A stretch of DNA of 64,000 nucleotides. Source: a virus. The DNA is taken from IMG/VR virus record IMGVR_UViG_3300027806_000035, positions 1 to 64,000 of that record. One strand, given 5' to 3'. Below, one piece after another: positions 22,655 through 31,696 of this stretch (positions are counted from its first letter, which is position 1; the number at the start of each line of letters is the position of its first letter). The position numbers and the translations under genes are program-made. The notes beneath the pieces are model-generated. The model had not been told where the DNA came from, did no database searches, and saw only the letters and a list, made by a program, of their open reading frames with translations.

Positions 22655-23589
22655 CATGCGAGGACTACTTGAAGGACATTGGCAGAGTGCCACTGTTGAC
22701 AAGCGAAGAAGAGATCGTGCTTGGTAATAGAGTCCAAGCAATGATCAGAATGCTTGAATCGCACGGGATTGGCTATCAGCTATCGGCGAGCAATATTGAC
22801 GAGGCATTGCAGCAGCTCAACCAAGACGAAAAACGGCTTGTAAGACTTGGAATCAAGGCAAGAAATCGCATGGTTTCAGCCAATATGAGACTCGTCGTTG
22901 CGATAGCCAAAAAGTACGTCAACAAGCAAGTCCACATGACAATGCAGGACTTGATTCAAGAAGGTGCTATCGGCCTTACGAGAGCTGCTGAGAAGTTTGA
23001 TCCAGCAAGGGGTTATAAATTTTCGACGTATGCGTATCTATGGATAAAGCAAGGAATGACAAGGGGGTGTGAGGCCCAAGAGGGCATCATCAAGCTCCCG
23101 GCTCACTTGCAGCGTCTGATACGCAGGGCCGGTGAAATGAGAATTCGGCTTGCAGCGAAGCTCGGAAGAGAGCCGAGCTTCAAGGAGCTTTCCGATCAGA
23201 TGGGAGAAGCTGATCACGAAAAGCTCAGAAGCATCATCTCGATGCACTTCCTCATGTCACCTGCGATCCTGTGGATTGACAGGTGGGTGGAGACAGGGGA
23301 TCGGTCATTCTTCACGCTATCAGATCTGGCTGGTGACGGCTACGCAGAAGCCAAAAGCGAAGAGGAGGATACTAGTAAGCTGAACTTTATCATGCTTGCG
23401 ATTCAAGCACTTGAGCCGATTGACAGGGAGCTTGTCACAAAGAGGCATGGAATTGGCTGCGAGCCAACCAATTTCAAGGAGTTATCCGAAGCAACGGGCC
23501 TGACAGTACAGGTGGCAAAGGAAAGGTATCAAAAGGCTACAGCAAAGATACGGTATATCGTTACAACTTTCACCGCGCCTGATGGCTGA
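22651..23589 (+). CDS. RNA polymerase sigma factor, group-2-like
   Basis: A 312-residue protein. Region 1.2 is at 4-34 (DYLKDIGRVPLLTSEEEIVL). Region 2 is at about 70-140, with LVVAIAKKYV, MTMQDLIQEGAIGLTRAAEK, FDPARGYKFSTYAYLWIKQG. Region 3 follows (IKLPAHLQRLIRRAGEMRIR), and region 4 ends in FKELSEATGLTVQVAKERYQ. This layout is that of cyanobacterial group 2 sigma factors (SigB-E type), without the long N-terminus of the primary factor. Region 2.4 has a good RpoD-like core. It probably redirects host RNA polymerase to phage promoters and is co-transcribed with dcd and thyX. Confidence 0.9.
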   Translation: MTCEDYLKDIGRVPLLTSEEEIVLGNRVQAMIRMLESHGIGYQLSASNIDEALQQLNQDEKRLVRLGIKARNRMVSANMRLVVAIAKKYVNKQVHMTMQDLIQEGAIGLTRAAEKFDPARGYKFSTYAYLWIKQGMTRGCEAQEGIIKLPAHLQRLIRRAGEMRIRLAAKLGREPSFKELSDQMGEADHEKLRSIISMHFLMSPAILWIDRWVETGDRSFFTLSDLAGDGYAEAKSEEEDTSKLNFIMLAIQALEPIDRELVTKRHGIGCEPTNFKELSEATGLTVQVAKERYQKATAKIRYIVTTFTAPDG

Positions 23590-23826
23590 ATGGTTGCCAC
23601 CGTCCCGTCACGGTGGACTTTTTACCAGGGCCGACTCTCAAGGAAAAACGGGCTGGACCTTGAGCCTGGAAAGTGGAAGGACGCACCGGACGTTTCCAGC
23701 ATCGTCGTGCCACGAAGGCAAAATAGCACAAAACCCGGAAGCGGCTGCACACCTCCGGGCTTTGGCGGGGCTTCCTACAGGGCTGATTCCTGCAGATGCT
23801 ACGAACATCCTAGCGCAATTTCCTGA
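23590..23826 (+). CDS. Possible small plus-strand protein (78 aa)
   Basis: It starts at ATG 23590, directly after the sigma factor stop, and reads MVATVPSRWTFYQGRLSRKN with GLDLEPGKWKDAPDVSSIVV after it. A competing 99-residue frame starts at 23582. Composition is only partly convincing, and the C-terminus (RADSCRCYEHPSAIS) looks weak. No family recognised. Confidence 0.35.
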   Translation: MVATVPSRWTFYQGRLSRKNGLDLEPGKWKDAPDVSSIVVPRRQNSTKPGSGCTPPGFGGASYRADSCRCYEHPSAIS

Positions 23827-23834
23827 TCACCGAA

Positions 23835-24170
23835 TCATGATGATGGGTCCGCGTCATAGCGATGAAGCTCAGCAAGCATAAGGCTAAATCTAGTCTCAAT
23901 TGCATAGTGGCCAACGAATACTTTGCAGTTTGGATGGGCACCGCGAAGCGTCATTGTCTGCCAGTCAAAAGTAGGCAGACCCGCGTGAGACTCAATTTTG
24001 ATGCCAAGATTCCCATAACCAAGTTTTTCAACAAGATGCTCAATGTCCGACTCCTCTCTTGCGGAGGCGCAGATAATGTAAACTGCGCGGCCATCAAGTG
24101 CTGCAGACCCAGCATTTTTGACCATTCTGGTCGTGCGACCAGTACGCCTCAAATCAGCAAGACGGTTCAT
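23835..24170 (-). CDS. Hypothetical protein with GRTTRM motif (111 aa)
   Basis: I set the start at ATG 24170 (MNRLADLRRTGRTTRMVKNA). The GRTTRM stretch resembles a P-loop-like motif seen in small phage proteins related to ATPases. AVYIICASAREESDIEHLVE and a strand (NCKVFVGHYAIETRF) follow. Only half of an ATPase fold would fit. Function unknown. Confidence 0.6.
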   Translation of the reverse strand: MNRLADLRRTGRTTRMVKNAGSAALDGRAVYIICASAREESDIEHLVEKLGYGNLGIKIESHAGLPTFDWQTMTLRGAHPNCKVFVGHYAIETRFSLMLAELHRYDADPSS

Positions 24171-24271
24171 ATAAGTAGAGTTGAGGTTTGCGGCCCGCAA
24201 GGCGGGACAATCACAATATACCACAAAACCCAAGACTCGCACAAGAGGCAAGCCTTGGGCCTTGCAGGGTT

Positions 24272-25018
24272 TCATGCTGGCTGCCCGTGATCGCCTCCGT
24301 TCAAGCGCGAGCTATTGGCCAGTTGACCACTTGATTTTAACCGTTCCAACAGTGCTGTTCCATCCCACTCCTCGATCCATGTCTCAGGCTTGTATTTGCC
24401 ATCCACCCAAAGCATTTGCAACTCTTCAGGAGTGTAATTATCAAAAAGTAGAACGGCTGAAAATCGCTCCCTATCTTTTTCTGGGGCTTCGTTGACAAGG
24501 GTAGAGATGGATTCAGTGAATATGCCACCTCTCCGCACAAGCACTTCTTGAGTGTGCAAGCGCCACTTGTTGCAGAGTTCGGCAGCTCTTTTTGACGAAA
24601 TGAGCGGAGCCGGGGAAGACCTATAGCGGCAGGGCACCTCACTGAATCCAGTGTAGCATTTCCAGAAATCTACAGCATCCCAAATTCCATTGTCATCGCA
24701 TTCTATTGGTCTTGCTTTTTCGATAAGTGATCGCAGGTTGATGTCGCTGATTTTCGTGAGATCTTTTTGCCATGCCAATCTACGATTCAATTCATCAAGC
24801 TGGAAGAAAGCTTTTTGGCGAAGCTCGCCAGCCTTGCCCTGCTCAAGAACTGACAGATTGCCATAGGAAATCGTTTCAAAACCGGCCTCCCTGGCCCACT
24901 TGCAGGCTGTGTACTGAGTCCAGCCATTGGAAAGTCGCCAGTTGAGCATCATCTTGCCAAAGGCCTTACGGCACTCCAGCTGGCGATCCAGTAACTCTTG
25001 GTAGTACGGTTGAAACAC
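24272..25018 (-). CDS. XRE-like regulator (248 aa)
   Basis: The N-terminal part (FGKMMLNWRLSNGWTQYTAC, WAREAGFETISYGNLSVLEQ) matches a long helix-turn-helix of XRE type with an extended loop. The rest is helical (ELNRRLAWQKDLTKISDINL) with SSPAPLISSKRAAELCNKWR in the middle. It could control the leftward genes. The upstream neighbour is the primase gene. Function is inferred only from the HTH. Confidence 0.6.
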   Translation of the reverse strand: MFQPYYQELLDRQLECRKAFGKMMLNWRLSNGWTQYTACKWAREAGFETISYGNLSVLEQGKAGELRQKAFFQLDELNRRLAWQKDLTKISDINLRSLIEKARPIECDDNGIWDAVDFWKCYTGFSEVPCRYRSSPAPLISSKRAAELCNKWRLHTQEVLVRRGGIFTESISTLVNEAPEKDRERFSAVLLFDNYTPEELQMLWVDGKYKPETWIEEWDGTALLERLKSSGQLANSSRLNGGDHGQPA

Positions 25019-25092
25019 GATTGCAGTTGTTGGTTGGAAGCCCTCATAGCGAGGGCAGCCCGCATTCTATCACGGATGGCGACCTACAAGCG

Positions 25093-26715
25093 CTAGCGCT
25101 GCTGCTCTACACCAAGCCGCTGATCCTGCAGGAAATCTGGCGGGTCATCATCCGCTGCCCATTCAGCCACCATTTTCATTAGCTCCCCATGCGTGAAATA
25201 TCTTTTATCTGTTGGCATCTTAAATGTATTTTCAAAGATATCCCGACTTTCTTGCAGTTTTTGCTCAAAAAATCTTGCAGGTTCCTCTGCCGTCCTCCGC
25301 TCCTGCTGGGGGGTTCCAGGGTTCCGGTGCTCACACCCCTTATGAGGGGGGGTATGGTGAACCAGTAGATCCCAGTAATGCCAGTGCTTCTGGATGGTGG
25401 CCCAGCCCATGCCGAGGAGCTTCCTGACCTGGTTCTTGCTCAGGCCTGCGGCTGTGTCCTTCATCTTGCAGAACAGGTCGCGCAGGCGTTCACGGCTTGC
25501 ATTGAAAAGCCTTTCATTGCGGTTGCTATCTGCACTAACTTTGGCTTTTGCCGTTTTTCCATTTGCGTTCCAACCTCTTCTAAACGAGCAATTGGCCCAG
25601 CTTTTGCACCAACTGGTCAGGTTTTCTTTTGTTTCGTCGGATGCGTATTGATCGAATCCAGGTGACTCAAGTGCAAGCTGCTCAACAATGGCTGCAAGTT
25701 TCTCGGGTGTTTGGGGCTTGTAGCGCAACCTTGCTTGTGTTGTAAGCGCTCCAAGGTTATCATTACTTTGGCTGGGGCCAGTCCACGCAATGTTGCCCGA
25801 CGAGCGCTTGAATTCAGAAATCCCGTTGGACACTTTGCTGCACCGCTTGCTTTGCTTTCGCAAGCTATCTGCCTGAGATACCAGTTTCTTAAAGTTCAAG
25901 CAGCTTTGCGCCTCTTCTACAGCACTTTTCAGTTGCTGCAAGATCAGGACGGGATGGGTGATCGTTCGGTCGCCAACCACCAGGGCTGAGCCCTCTTGGC
26001 CGGGGAGGCGGAAACCGTTGCTCAGAGGGCGCTCAGAGGGGCTTCCGGCATGGAAGGGCATCTCGCTGGGGAACAGCTCGGCCTGGCCCGCTCCCGTGGC
26101 GATTCCGGCCCTCTGGAGAAGCGCACGGCCGATCCAGTGAGCCCGGAAGGCATGGACCCACTCCGGCAGCGCGATGTAGACGTGCAGCCCACCGGAATTG
26201 CTGCTGATAACAAAGTCAACCTTGCAGCCACAGTCTTCTGCAACCTCTTGCAGTCTCAGTAGTTCTTTGCTTTTGCCGAGTGGGTGCCAGTATTTGCTTG
26301 GCTTTTCGGGTTTATTGTCAATGTCAACGACGATAAGCCTTACTTGCCGCTCATGCCTGACTCCAATGATCTCCGCGTCATCAGAGGCGGCTCGGAATGC
26401 AATCTGAGAAAATGACAAGGGATGCCATCCAGACAGCCAGCTGGCGTCAGGCTTCCTGTAAATATAGTTTAGACAGCTTGTGTTGAAGGCCGAGCTAAGC
26501 AGCTTTTCATATTCGCGCTTCAGCTCTTTATCAGTTACTCTAAATTTAAGACCGTCTTCATCTTCGGCGTCAGCGGCGAGCGAATAGCTCTGCTCAAAGC
26601 TTTCCTCGCGGGGATCCCCGAGTCGCAGCCATTCCTCGGGCCACTCTGGGGGAGATTCTTGCCAGTCGTCCTGGGAACCCATTAAAGTGGGTGCGAGCGT
26701 GTTGGTGACGCTCAT
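25093..26715 (-). CDS. Archaeo-eukaryotic-type primase(-polymerase)
   Basis: The start is set at ATG 26715 (MSVTNTLAPTLMG), giving 540 residues. VRLIVVDIDNKPEKP (about 125-139) carries the DxD metal site, and FVISSNSGGLHVYIALPEW (168-186) the sxH motif of AEP primases. AELFPSEMPFHAGSPS and NGFRLPGQEGSALVV follow, as in plasmid-type AEP enzymes. The C-terminal half has an HTH-like helix (GLSKNQVRKLLGMGWATIQK). It would make primers for the DnaB fork; some relatives also polymerise DNA. Similar proteins occur on cyanobacterial plasmids. Confidence 0.8.
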   Translation of the reverse strand: MSVTNTLAPTLMGSQDDWQESPPEWPEEWLRLGDPREESFEQSYSLAADAEDEDGLKFRVTDKELKREYEKLLSSAFNTSCLNYIYRKPDASWLSGWHPLSFSQIAFRAASDDAEIIGVRHERQVRLIVVDIDNKPEKPSKYWHPLGKSKELLRLQEVAEDCGCKVDFVISSNSGGLHVYIALPEWVHAFRAHWIGRALLQRAGIATGAGQAELFPSEMPFHAGSPSERPLSNGFRLPGQEGSALVVGDRTITHPVLILQQLKSAVEEAQSCLNFKKLVSQADSLRKQSKRCSKVSNGISEFKRSSGNIAWTGPSQSNDNLGALTTQARLRYKPQTPEKLAAIVEQLALESPGFDQYASDETKENLTSWCKSWANCSFRRGWNANGKTAKAKVSADSNRNERLFNASRERLRDLFCKMKDTAAGLSKNQVRKLLGMGWATIQKHWHYWDLLVHHTPPHKGCEHRNPGTPQQERRTAEEPARFFEQKLQESRDIFENTFKMPTDKRYFTHGELMKMVAEWAADDDPPDFLQDQRLGVEQQR

Positions 26716-26870
26716 CCGGTCCGTAAAAAGCGATTCGCGTCGCTTGGACCGAAAGGGGGGATTCAGGAGGCTTGTCCTGGTCCCCCACCCCATTCAGGGC
26801 AGCTGGTAGCCAGTCTATCGCAGTGACGCAGGAACTGCAAGTACACTGCCAAATACCCCGCCAGCCATAA

Positions 26871-27218
26871 ATGCCACGCAAGCCGAACCTTGCTGTAACC
26901 GAGCTGCCGGCCAACTACAAGGCGCCTCCTAGACCAGTACGGAAATTCAATCCGACAAGAGCGAAGCTCAACCGCTTTCTTGAAGTTAGGTGGTCAAGCG
27001 GCGCCGTTCCAATCAGGATTTCCGAGGTTCAGTCTGCGCTTGAAATACCGATCGCATCTTGGCCAAAGTATAAACACGAGGTTGAGCGTTGGCTTACGGT
27101 TGTCGGCTGGAGAAATTGCACAAGAAAAATGGGTAGCGATAAGCCTTCTCTCCGGGGCTGGTGGCCGCCGCTCAAGCCGGTGAAGAGGATCGACGACTGG
27201 AGCGAGTACGACGATTGA
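26871..27218 (+). CDS. Plus-strand basic hypothetical protein (115 aa)
   Basis: It starts MPRKPNLAVTELPANYKAPP, divergent from the primase gene. The first 60 residues are basic (RPVRKFNPTRAKLNRFLEVR), and the second half has VERWLTVVGWRNCTRKM with GWWPPLKPVKRIDDWSEYDD. It is probably DNA- or RNA-binding. No family recognised. Confidence 0.55.
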   Translation: MPRKPNLAVTELPANYKAPPRPVRKFNPTRAKLNRFLEVRWSSGAVPIRISEVQSALEIPIASWPKYKHEVERWLTVVGWRNCTRKMGSDKPSLRGWWPPLKPVKRIDDWSEYDD

Positions 27219-27364
27219 TCCAGTCGCCTGGTAGGCTCTCTTGGCGCTCTTGGACGGGCGGGACGGCGGCCCAGGATACAGCCCCCACAGGCTCCTGGGT
27301 TTAGCCCCTCAACAGGCAGCCAGCCAAGACGCAACGCCCAACAGAGCGCGAGACTTGCAAGGTC

Positions 27365-27670
27365 TTACGGCCTTTTGTCCTGCTTGACGTAGCGGCCATG
27401 CTCGTCACGAAGCAGTCCGCCTTCTTCTTTCCCTTTGAGTGCCGGGTTGTAGGTGTTGTAGCCTGCAAGGTAGCCACCGCCAACTCCGGCACCAAGACCC
27501 ATCATTGGCAGTGCTGACAGATAGCACCTGTCGATTGCATCAGTGCCTTTTGCTGAAATGCGGCAATCAACAAGATATACCGCGCCCATGACAACTGCAA
27601 GGCTTGATGCAGTGCTGATGATCTTTGCACCACTACCGAAAATAGCCGCAGCAACACCTGGAATGTTCAT
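27365..27670 (-). CDS. Membrane protein (101 aa), holin candidate
   Basis: Two hydrophobic segments (about 16-34, IISTASSLAVVMGAVYLVDC; and 50-70, LSALPMMGLGAGVGGGYLAG) with a short hydrophilic C-terminus. It overlaps the stop of the preceding single-span protein (ATGA). Position at the end of the late operon and small size fit a holin or antiholin. This is an inference from topology. Confidence 0.5.
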   Translation of the reverse strand: MNIPGVAAAIFGSGAKIISTASSLAVVMGAVYLVDCRISAKGTDAIDRCYLSALPMMGLGAGVGGGYLAGYNTYNPALKGKEEGGLLRDEHGRYVKQDKRP

Positions 27671-27969
27671 CTTAGCTCAAGTTTAATAAGACGGCGATCG
27701 TGTTCGTTGACCTGTTCTCTCAGTTCATTGAACTGCTGCCCAAATGCGGCTTGGTTCTGAATAATAAGGTTGATTTGCTCCTTCATCTTTTGCAGCTCAT
27801 TCGGAAGTGAAATGACAAGCCATGTCATTCCAGTTGCCGTACCTAAGATCGCGGCTGCAAGAACTGCTGCGGCAGTTGCTTCAAGGACTTGCACCTTGCT
27901 GAATCTGCGAGGCTCGGCCGCGCTCGTTTGTTCTGGCTCCACGGGCGATACCGGTTCCCTCATTGGCAC
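27667..27969 (-). CDS. Single-span protein with coiled-coil tail (100 aa), holin-like
   Basis: Residues 1-25 are polar, then one strong transmembrane stretch (EATAAAVLAAAILGTATGMT to about 53), then a coiled coil (ELQKMKEQINLIIQNQAAFG and QQFNELREQVNEHDRRL). It is reminiscent of small holin-type proteins with the membrane segment at the N-terminus. It is translationally coupled to the next membrane protein. Function inferred. Confidence 0.5.
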   Translation of the reverse strand: MPMREPVSPVEPEQTSAAEPRRFSKVQVLEATAAAVLAAAILGTATGMTWLVISLPNELQKMKEQINLIIQNQAAFGQQFNELREQVNEHDRRLIKLELR

Positions 27970-27984
27970 TCTAGGCCGCCCGTT

Positions 27985-28434
27985 TTATGGCTTTTCCGGC
28001 CAGCCAATCTCCCATGGGAAGCCGGGCTGAGATGTAATGTCCCTCAGTGCTTGGCGATATTCAGCCCAAGCATCCTTGTCGCAGGTTGCATCCCAGATCT
28101 GAGTCCAATCACTTGACGCAAGTTCAGCATTTCGCTCGCTTCTCACTTCGGCAGCCTTTGCTTCCGTCCTCGCGGAAACTTCCTCGCTACTTGCGTCCTC
28201 AATATCCCATTGCTGAACCCAGATCCCATCTACCAAGACGGCAGTTCTGCTGATGGCGTTTTGCCAGTAATCAATAAGAGGCTGCGCAACGGGAAGGGCT
28301 TCTTCGTAACCTTCCGGGGCTTCAAACGGAATCGGGAAGCTCGTTTCAGGAAAGCGAGCAATGATCTGCCGCTCGTAAAGCGGAAATTCTGCAACCTCTT
28401 CACCTTCAAGACGGAGAAAGATTCTGGCTGTCAT
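27985..28434 (-). CDS. Tail fibre assembly/chaperone-like protein (149 aa)
   Basis: The C-terminal block SERNAELASSDWTQIWDATC then DAWAEYRQALRDITSQPGFP and EIGWPEKP matches the phage tail assembly chaperone family (RN..LA.SDWTQ...D....W..YRQALRD...Q.GFP...WP..P). These proteins assist assembly of tail fibres. The N-terminal part is beta-rich (RIFLRLEGEEVAEFPLYERQ). The position after the fibre genes fits. Confidence 0.7.
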   Translation of the reverse strand: MTARIFLRLEGEEVAEFPLYERQIIARFPETSFPIPFEAPEGYEEALPVAQPLIDYWQNAISRTAVLVDGIWVQQWDIEDASSEEVSARTEAKAAEVRSERNAELASSDWTQIWDATCDKDAWAEYRQALRDITSQPGFPWEIGWPEKP

Positions 28435-28474
28435 TGCTCACTGAAATGCTTAAGCAAAGCATAGCTCAAGTGAG

Positions 28475-29146
28475 CTAGAGGGCGATCCTCCGAAACGCTC
28501 TAACTGATCCCGTGTTTCCGCTTGGCGAGACAGCTGGCGACTCTCCATTGGAAAAGCTCAGTCTATGCGTATTGTTGAAAAGGCTATCGTAAGTAGAGGT
28601 CCAGTGCCCGTTTGCCATAAAAGCCTGCGCATTGCCAGACTGAAAAAGTGTCAATGCGGTCTGAGATGGCGTTCCAGAGGAGTAATTTGAATTTGATAAT
28701 GGGACTGAATACTGGTTGACGCCGTAGAAGGTTGAGTTCGTTTGCGTGGTCGGCTTGAGATTTCGATACGCTATCCCAAGTTCACTCAGGGACGGCAAAT
28801 ACCAATCCGTAAATCCTCCTATACTCAGCCCAATGCAAAACTGAGCAGCAAGAAATGTAGAGATGCCAATCTCAATCATCCTGTCCGTGTTCAGCCTTCC
28901 ATCGTAAACGCTTGTAATTGTTGGCTGCGAATTACCATTGCTGGAATTGCTGTAGGCTGTCGTAAGCGTATAACCACTGCCGCTTGCGCCTGTTTCAGCC
29001 GGAGCAATGATCAGGGCATGTGTTGCAATGCCATTCGCGCTGTGGCTTATGTATCCGGCGAAATAGCCACCACCAGTAGCCTCACCAAGCGTAAAGCTTG
29101 CCGGTGACCTGGACGAAGCAAAAAGGCGAAATGTATTTGGATCCAT
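28475..29146 (-). CDS. DUF1566-like tail-tip/fibre-end protein
   Basis: A 223-residue protein with GEATGGGYFAGYISHSANG, IGGFTDWYLPSLSELGIAYR and NLKPTTQTN in the centre, then NGHWTSTYDS and GSVRAFRRIAL at the end. This is the DUF1566/FGE-like C-lectin-type arrangement (G(G/Y)xDW.LPS..EL, W(S/T)ST, R..R). Such domains terminate fibres and may bind the host surface. It starts just after the 827-residue fibre gene. Confidence 0.7.
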   Translation of the reverse strand: MDPNTFRLFASSRSPASFTLGEATGGGYFAGYISHSANGIATHALIIAPAETGASGSGYTLTTAYSNSSNGNSQPTITSVYDGRLNTDRMIEIGISTFLAAQFCIGLSIGGFTDWYLPSLSELGIAYRNLKPTTQTNSTFYGVNQYSVPLSNSNYSSGTPSQTALTLFQSGNAQAFMANGHWTSTYDSLFNNTHRLSFSNGESPAVSPSGNTGSVRAFRRIAL

Positions 29147-29151
29147 GTTGA

Positions 29152-31635
29152 TCAGTTTGCGTAGTTGACGAGGGAAGACGCTCTCCAGCGAGTGCCGCCA
29201 TCATCAGTGATAAACATGAAGAGATGAGTCTTCCCAGTTGTCAAAGATGGAGCTGTTCCATTTGGCCACTCAACACCGCTAAACCAAGTAATTGAGCCGC
29301 TTGTGTGCGTGATCTCAAGGGTAAAGCTATATGCTCTACTGGCTGGAACATTGCTAACGGTGAAAGTAACCGAGGAGGAAATCGTTTTCGCAAAATAGTT
29401 ACCAGCCGAACAGTCAATGTTTAGTGATGGGACGGCGACTGGAACCTGCGCATAGGTGCCGTTAACGTCAAGATCTGTATTGGCCGCTGCACTTGCTTGG
29501 CCAATGGCAACCGATCCACTTGTTGAAATGTTGCCAGTAGTGCTGATGTTGCCGTAGGTGATAGCTGCACCGCTGACCTTGCCAGGGGTTGTGATGTCAC
29601 CAAGCTTGCTCTGGTCGATTGAGCCAGCCAACATAGTGTTGGTAACTGTCCCCGTATCAGCGCTTGTGATGATGGTTCCACTGACGTTGGGAGCCGTCAA
29701 CGTCCTCGAAGCCGAAAGCGACGCCGGAACGATCTCAAGCACGAACGAGCCCGTGCCACCGCCGCGACCACGAAGCAGAATGCCGTCCTGTGTTGCAGCC
29801 TGCCTGAAGGTCTGACCGGTTACGTTCGTGAAGGTATTGGCGCCAGTGAGCGCATTGTTACCGCCAGTGCTAATGCTATCCGTGATTCCATATCCAGAAA
29901 GCGTTGTCGGCTTGCTTGTAATATTTTCAAAGGCATAACCAGTGCAATAGACAAGGTTGCCGGATTGCGGTGTTCCGAGAACTGGGGACAGCAGCGTCGG
30001 GCTGTTGCTGAGCACCACGCTGCCGATCCCTGTGCTGGTCGTGACGCCCGTGCCGCCGTTGGCCACAGCCAAGGTTCCAGCGAGCGTCACAGCGCCCGTG
30101 GAGGCCGCTGACGGCGTGAGGCCGGTCGTTCCACCCGAGAAGCTGCTGACGCCGGCTGTGGTCGTCGGAGGGACCGTCCAGGTGCCGTCAGCCCGCAGGA
30201 AGTTCGTGGTTCCGCCGCCGCTCGCGGGCGCCAGCCCAGCAATGCTGTTGCTGAACAGTGGAATCTCGGCATCTGATCCGGTGCTGCTTTCAATCGTTCT
30301 GTTGTATCCAGACCATGTAAGATTGGTCGGAACGTTGACTTGTGCTCCAGTCTCAATTCCGTTGAGCTTCACCTTGTCAGCGCCGCTCATGCTGCCAGCG
30401 GCACTGGTTGTTGCAGCACTGATTGAAACAGACGGAGTTGATCCGCTGCTGACAGAAATTGGCGCAACGCCACTGATGCTGGTGATCGCAACAGAGCTTG
30501 AGAATGAAATAACTCCTGTATTCGAGTCGTAAGTCAGATCGCCGCTAGCGCTGATTGCATTGCGAGCACGCGCTTGCGTAAAGTACAGATTCGTCGTTCC
30601 TTCCGTGATCGCATCCGAATTAGTCGGAATCGCGGAACTCGGTAGCAGGCTGGTTGGAATCTTCCCGCCAGAATCCAGCCTCGCAAGGCCGTTGGCGACG
30701 TTCATCGAAAGGGAGATGTTTCTTGCGAAAGTCCAGTCACCATTGCCATCCTTCGTGGCAACTCCGCTAACAGAGAAGGGCTGACCGGACTCTGATGTTA
30801 CGTTTGTAATATAACGGCTGCCAGCAAATTCCTTGACGGCGAATTGAGTTGGCGCAGTATTTGCATCGACCTGACCAGTAGACGCAACAAGTGACGTATT
30901 GTTGCTGATCTCCCGAAGCTGTGCTCCAACGGTTGTGACACCGTTATCGCGGCTAAGGGGACCGACCGTGTAAAGCGTGGAAGATCCAGAGCCGCTACCG
31001 CTTGAACTGCCGCTGACAATCAGCGTTCCGGTTGAGCCGTTGACACGTCCAACCCTGGCGACAATTTGCTTGTAGCCACCGGGCTCAGAACTCGTCAGGC
31101 CACCGCTTTGACCAACGTACAGAGCTTGATTTGCTTGCCAGCCAGGAAAAACGGTGTTGTATCCGGTGATTTGTCCAACAAGAATTCCATTACCTTCGGC
31201 ATTGACAGAGAGGGAATCTGCAATAAGTCCAATTGCCGGACCTTTTGCAGTGTCTGAGGCCATTGCCTTCTTGACCTCGACTGCCTCGCCACCGCTGGCA
31301 GTTCCGCTGATGTAGAAGGGGGTTCCCTTGGCAAGAGTTTCTGTATCTGTATTCTTGACCTTGATATAAAGCGAGCCGGAAACATCCGCTTCAATCTGAC
31401 CGGCTTCAAGCAGCCCAGTGATGGTCAGATTCTGGAAGGTTGGGCTGGCCGAGAAGTCAAACAGATATTCAAGATTGGCGAAAGTCGTTACACCGTCACC
31501 AATCTTGATCCATCTTGACTGGTCAGTCTTGATTTCAATCGCAATTTCACCAGCTGCAACCACAAATGGATTTACAGCGGCCCACTCAGCAGTTGTGCCA
31601 ACAAGATGACGAGTCCGCGCCAGCTGCTCAGTCAT
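29152..31635 (-). CDS. Tail fibre protein (827 aa)
   Basis: The N-terminus (TEQLARTRHLVGTTAEWAAV and IAIEIKTDQSRWIKIGDGVT) is a module frequent at the start of phage tail fibres. The middle has Ser/Thr/Gly-rich beta repeats. One repeat (SGGGTTNFLRADGTW) also occurs in the 456-residue protein at 39860-41230. The end (ITHTSGSITWFSGVEWPNGT) is a typical fibre end. It probably contacts the host surface. Confidence 0.8.
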   Translation of the reverse strand: MTEQLARTRHLVGTTAEWAAVNPFVVAAGEIAIEIKTDQSRWIKIGDGVTTFANLEYLFDFSASPTFQNLTITGLLEAGQIEADVSGSLYIKVKNTDTETLAKGTPFYISGTASGGEAVEVKKAMASDTAKGPAIGLIADSLSVNAEGNGILVGQITGYNTVFPGWQANQALYVGQSGGLTSSEPGGYKQIVARVGRVNGSTGTLIVSGSSSGSGSGSSTLYTVGPLSRDNGVTTVGAQLREISNNTSLVASTGQVDANTAPTQFAVKEFAGSRYITNVTSESGQPFSVSGVATKDGNGDWTFARNISLSMNVANGLARLDSGGKIPTSLLPSSAIPTNSDAITEGTTNLYFTQARARNAISASGDLTYDSNTGVISFSSSVAITSISGVAPISVSSGSTPSVSISAATTSAAGSMSGADKVKLNGIETGAQVNVPTNLTWSGYNRTIESSTGSDAEIPLFSNSIAGLAPASGGGTTNFLRADGTWTVPPTTTAGVSSFSGGTTGLTPSAASTGAVTLAGTLAVANGGTGVTTSTGIGSVVLSNSPTLLSPVLGTPQSGNLVYCTGYAFENITSKPTTLSGYGITDSISTGGNNALTGANTFTNVTGQTFRQAATQDGILLRGRGGGTGSFVLEIVPASLSASRTLTAPNVSGTIITSADTGTVTNTMLAGSIDQSKLGDITTPGKVSGAAITYGNISTTGNISTSGSVAIGQASAAANTDLDVNGTYAQVPVAVPSLNIDCSAGNYFAKTISSSVTFTVSNVPASRAYSFTLEITHTSGSITWFSGVEWPNGTAPSLTTGKTHLFMFITDDGGTRWRASSLVNYAN

Positions 31636-31696
31636 TGATTCTAACGTCTTAGACGTACTACTGCTTCAAGGCAACTGTAGCCAAGACGCTCAATGG

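Noticed and set aside
26022-26262. Plus/minus frames inside the primase GC-rich segment
   Set aside because: Shadows produced by high GC in the primase gene; no independent start signals.
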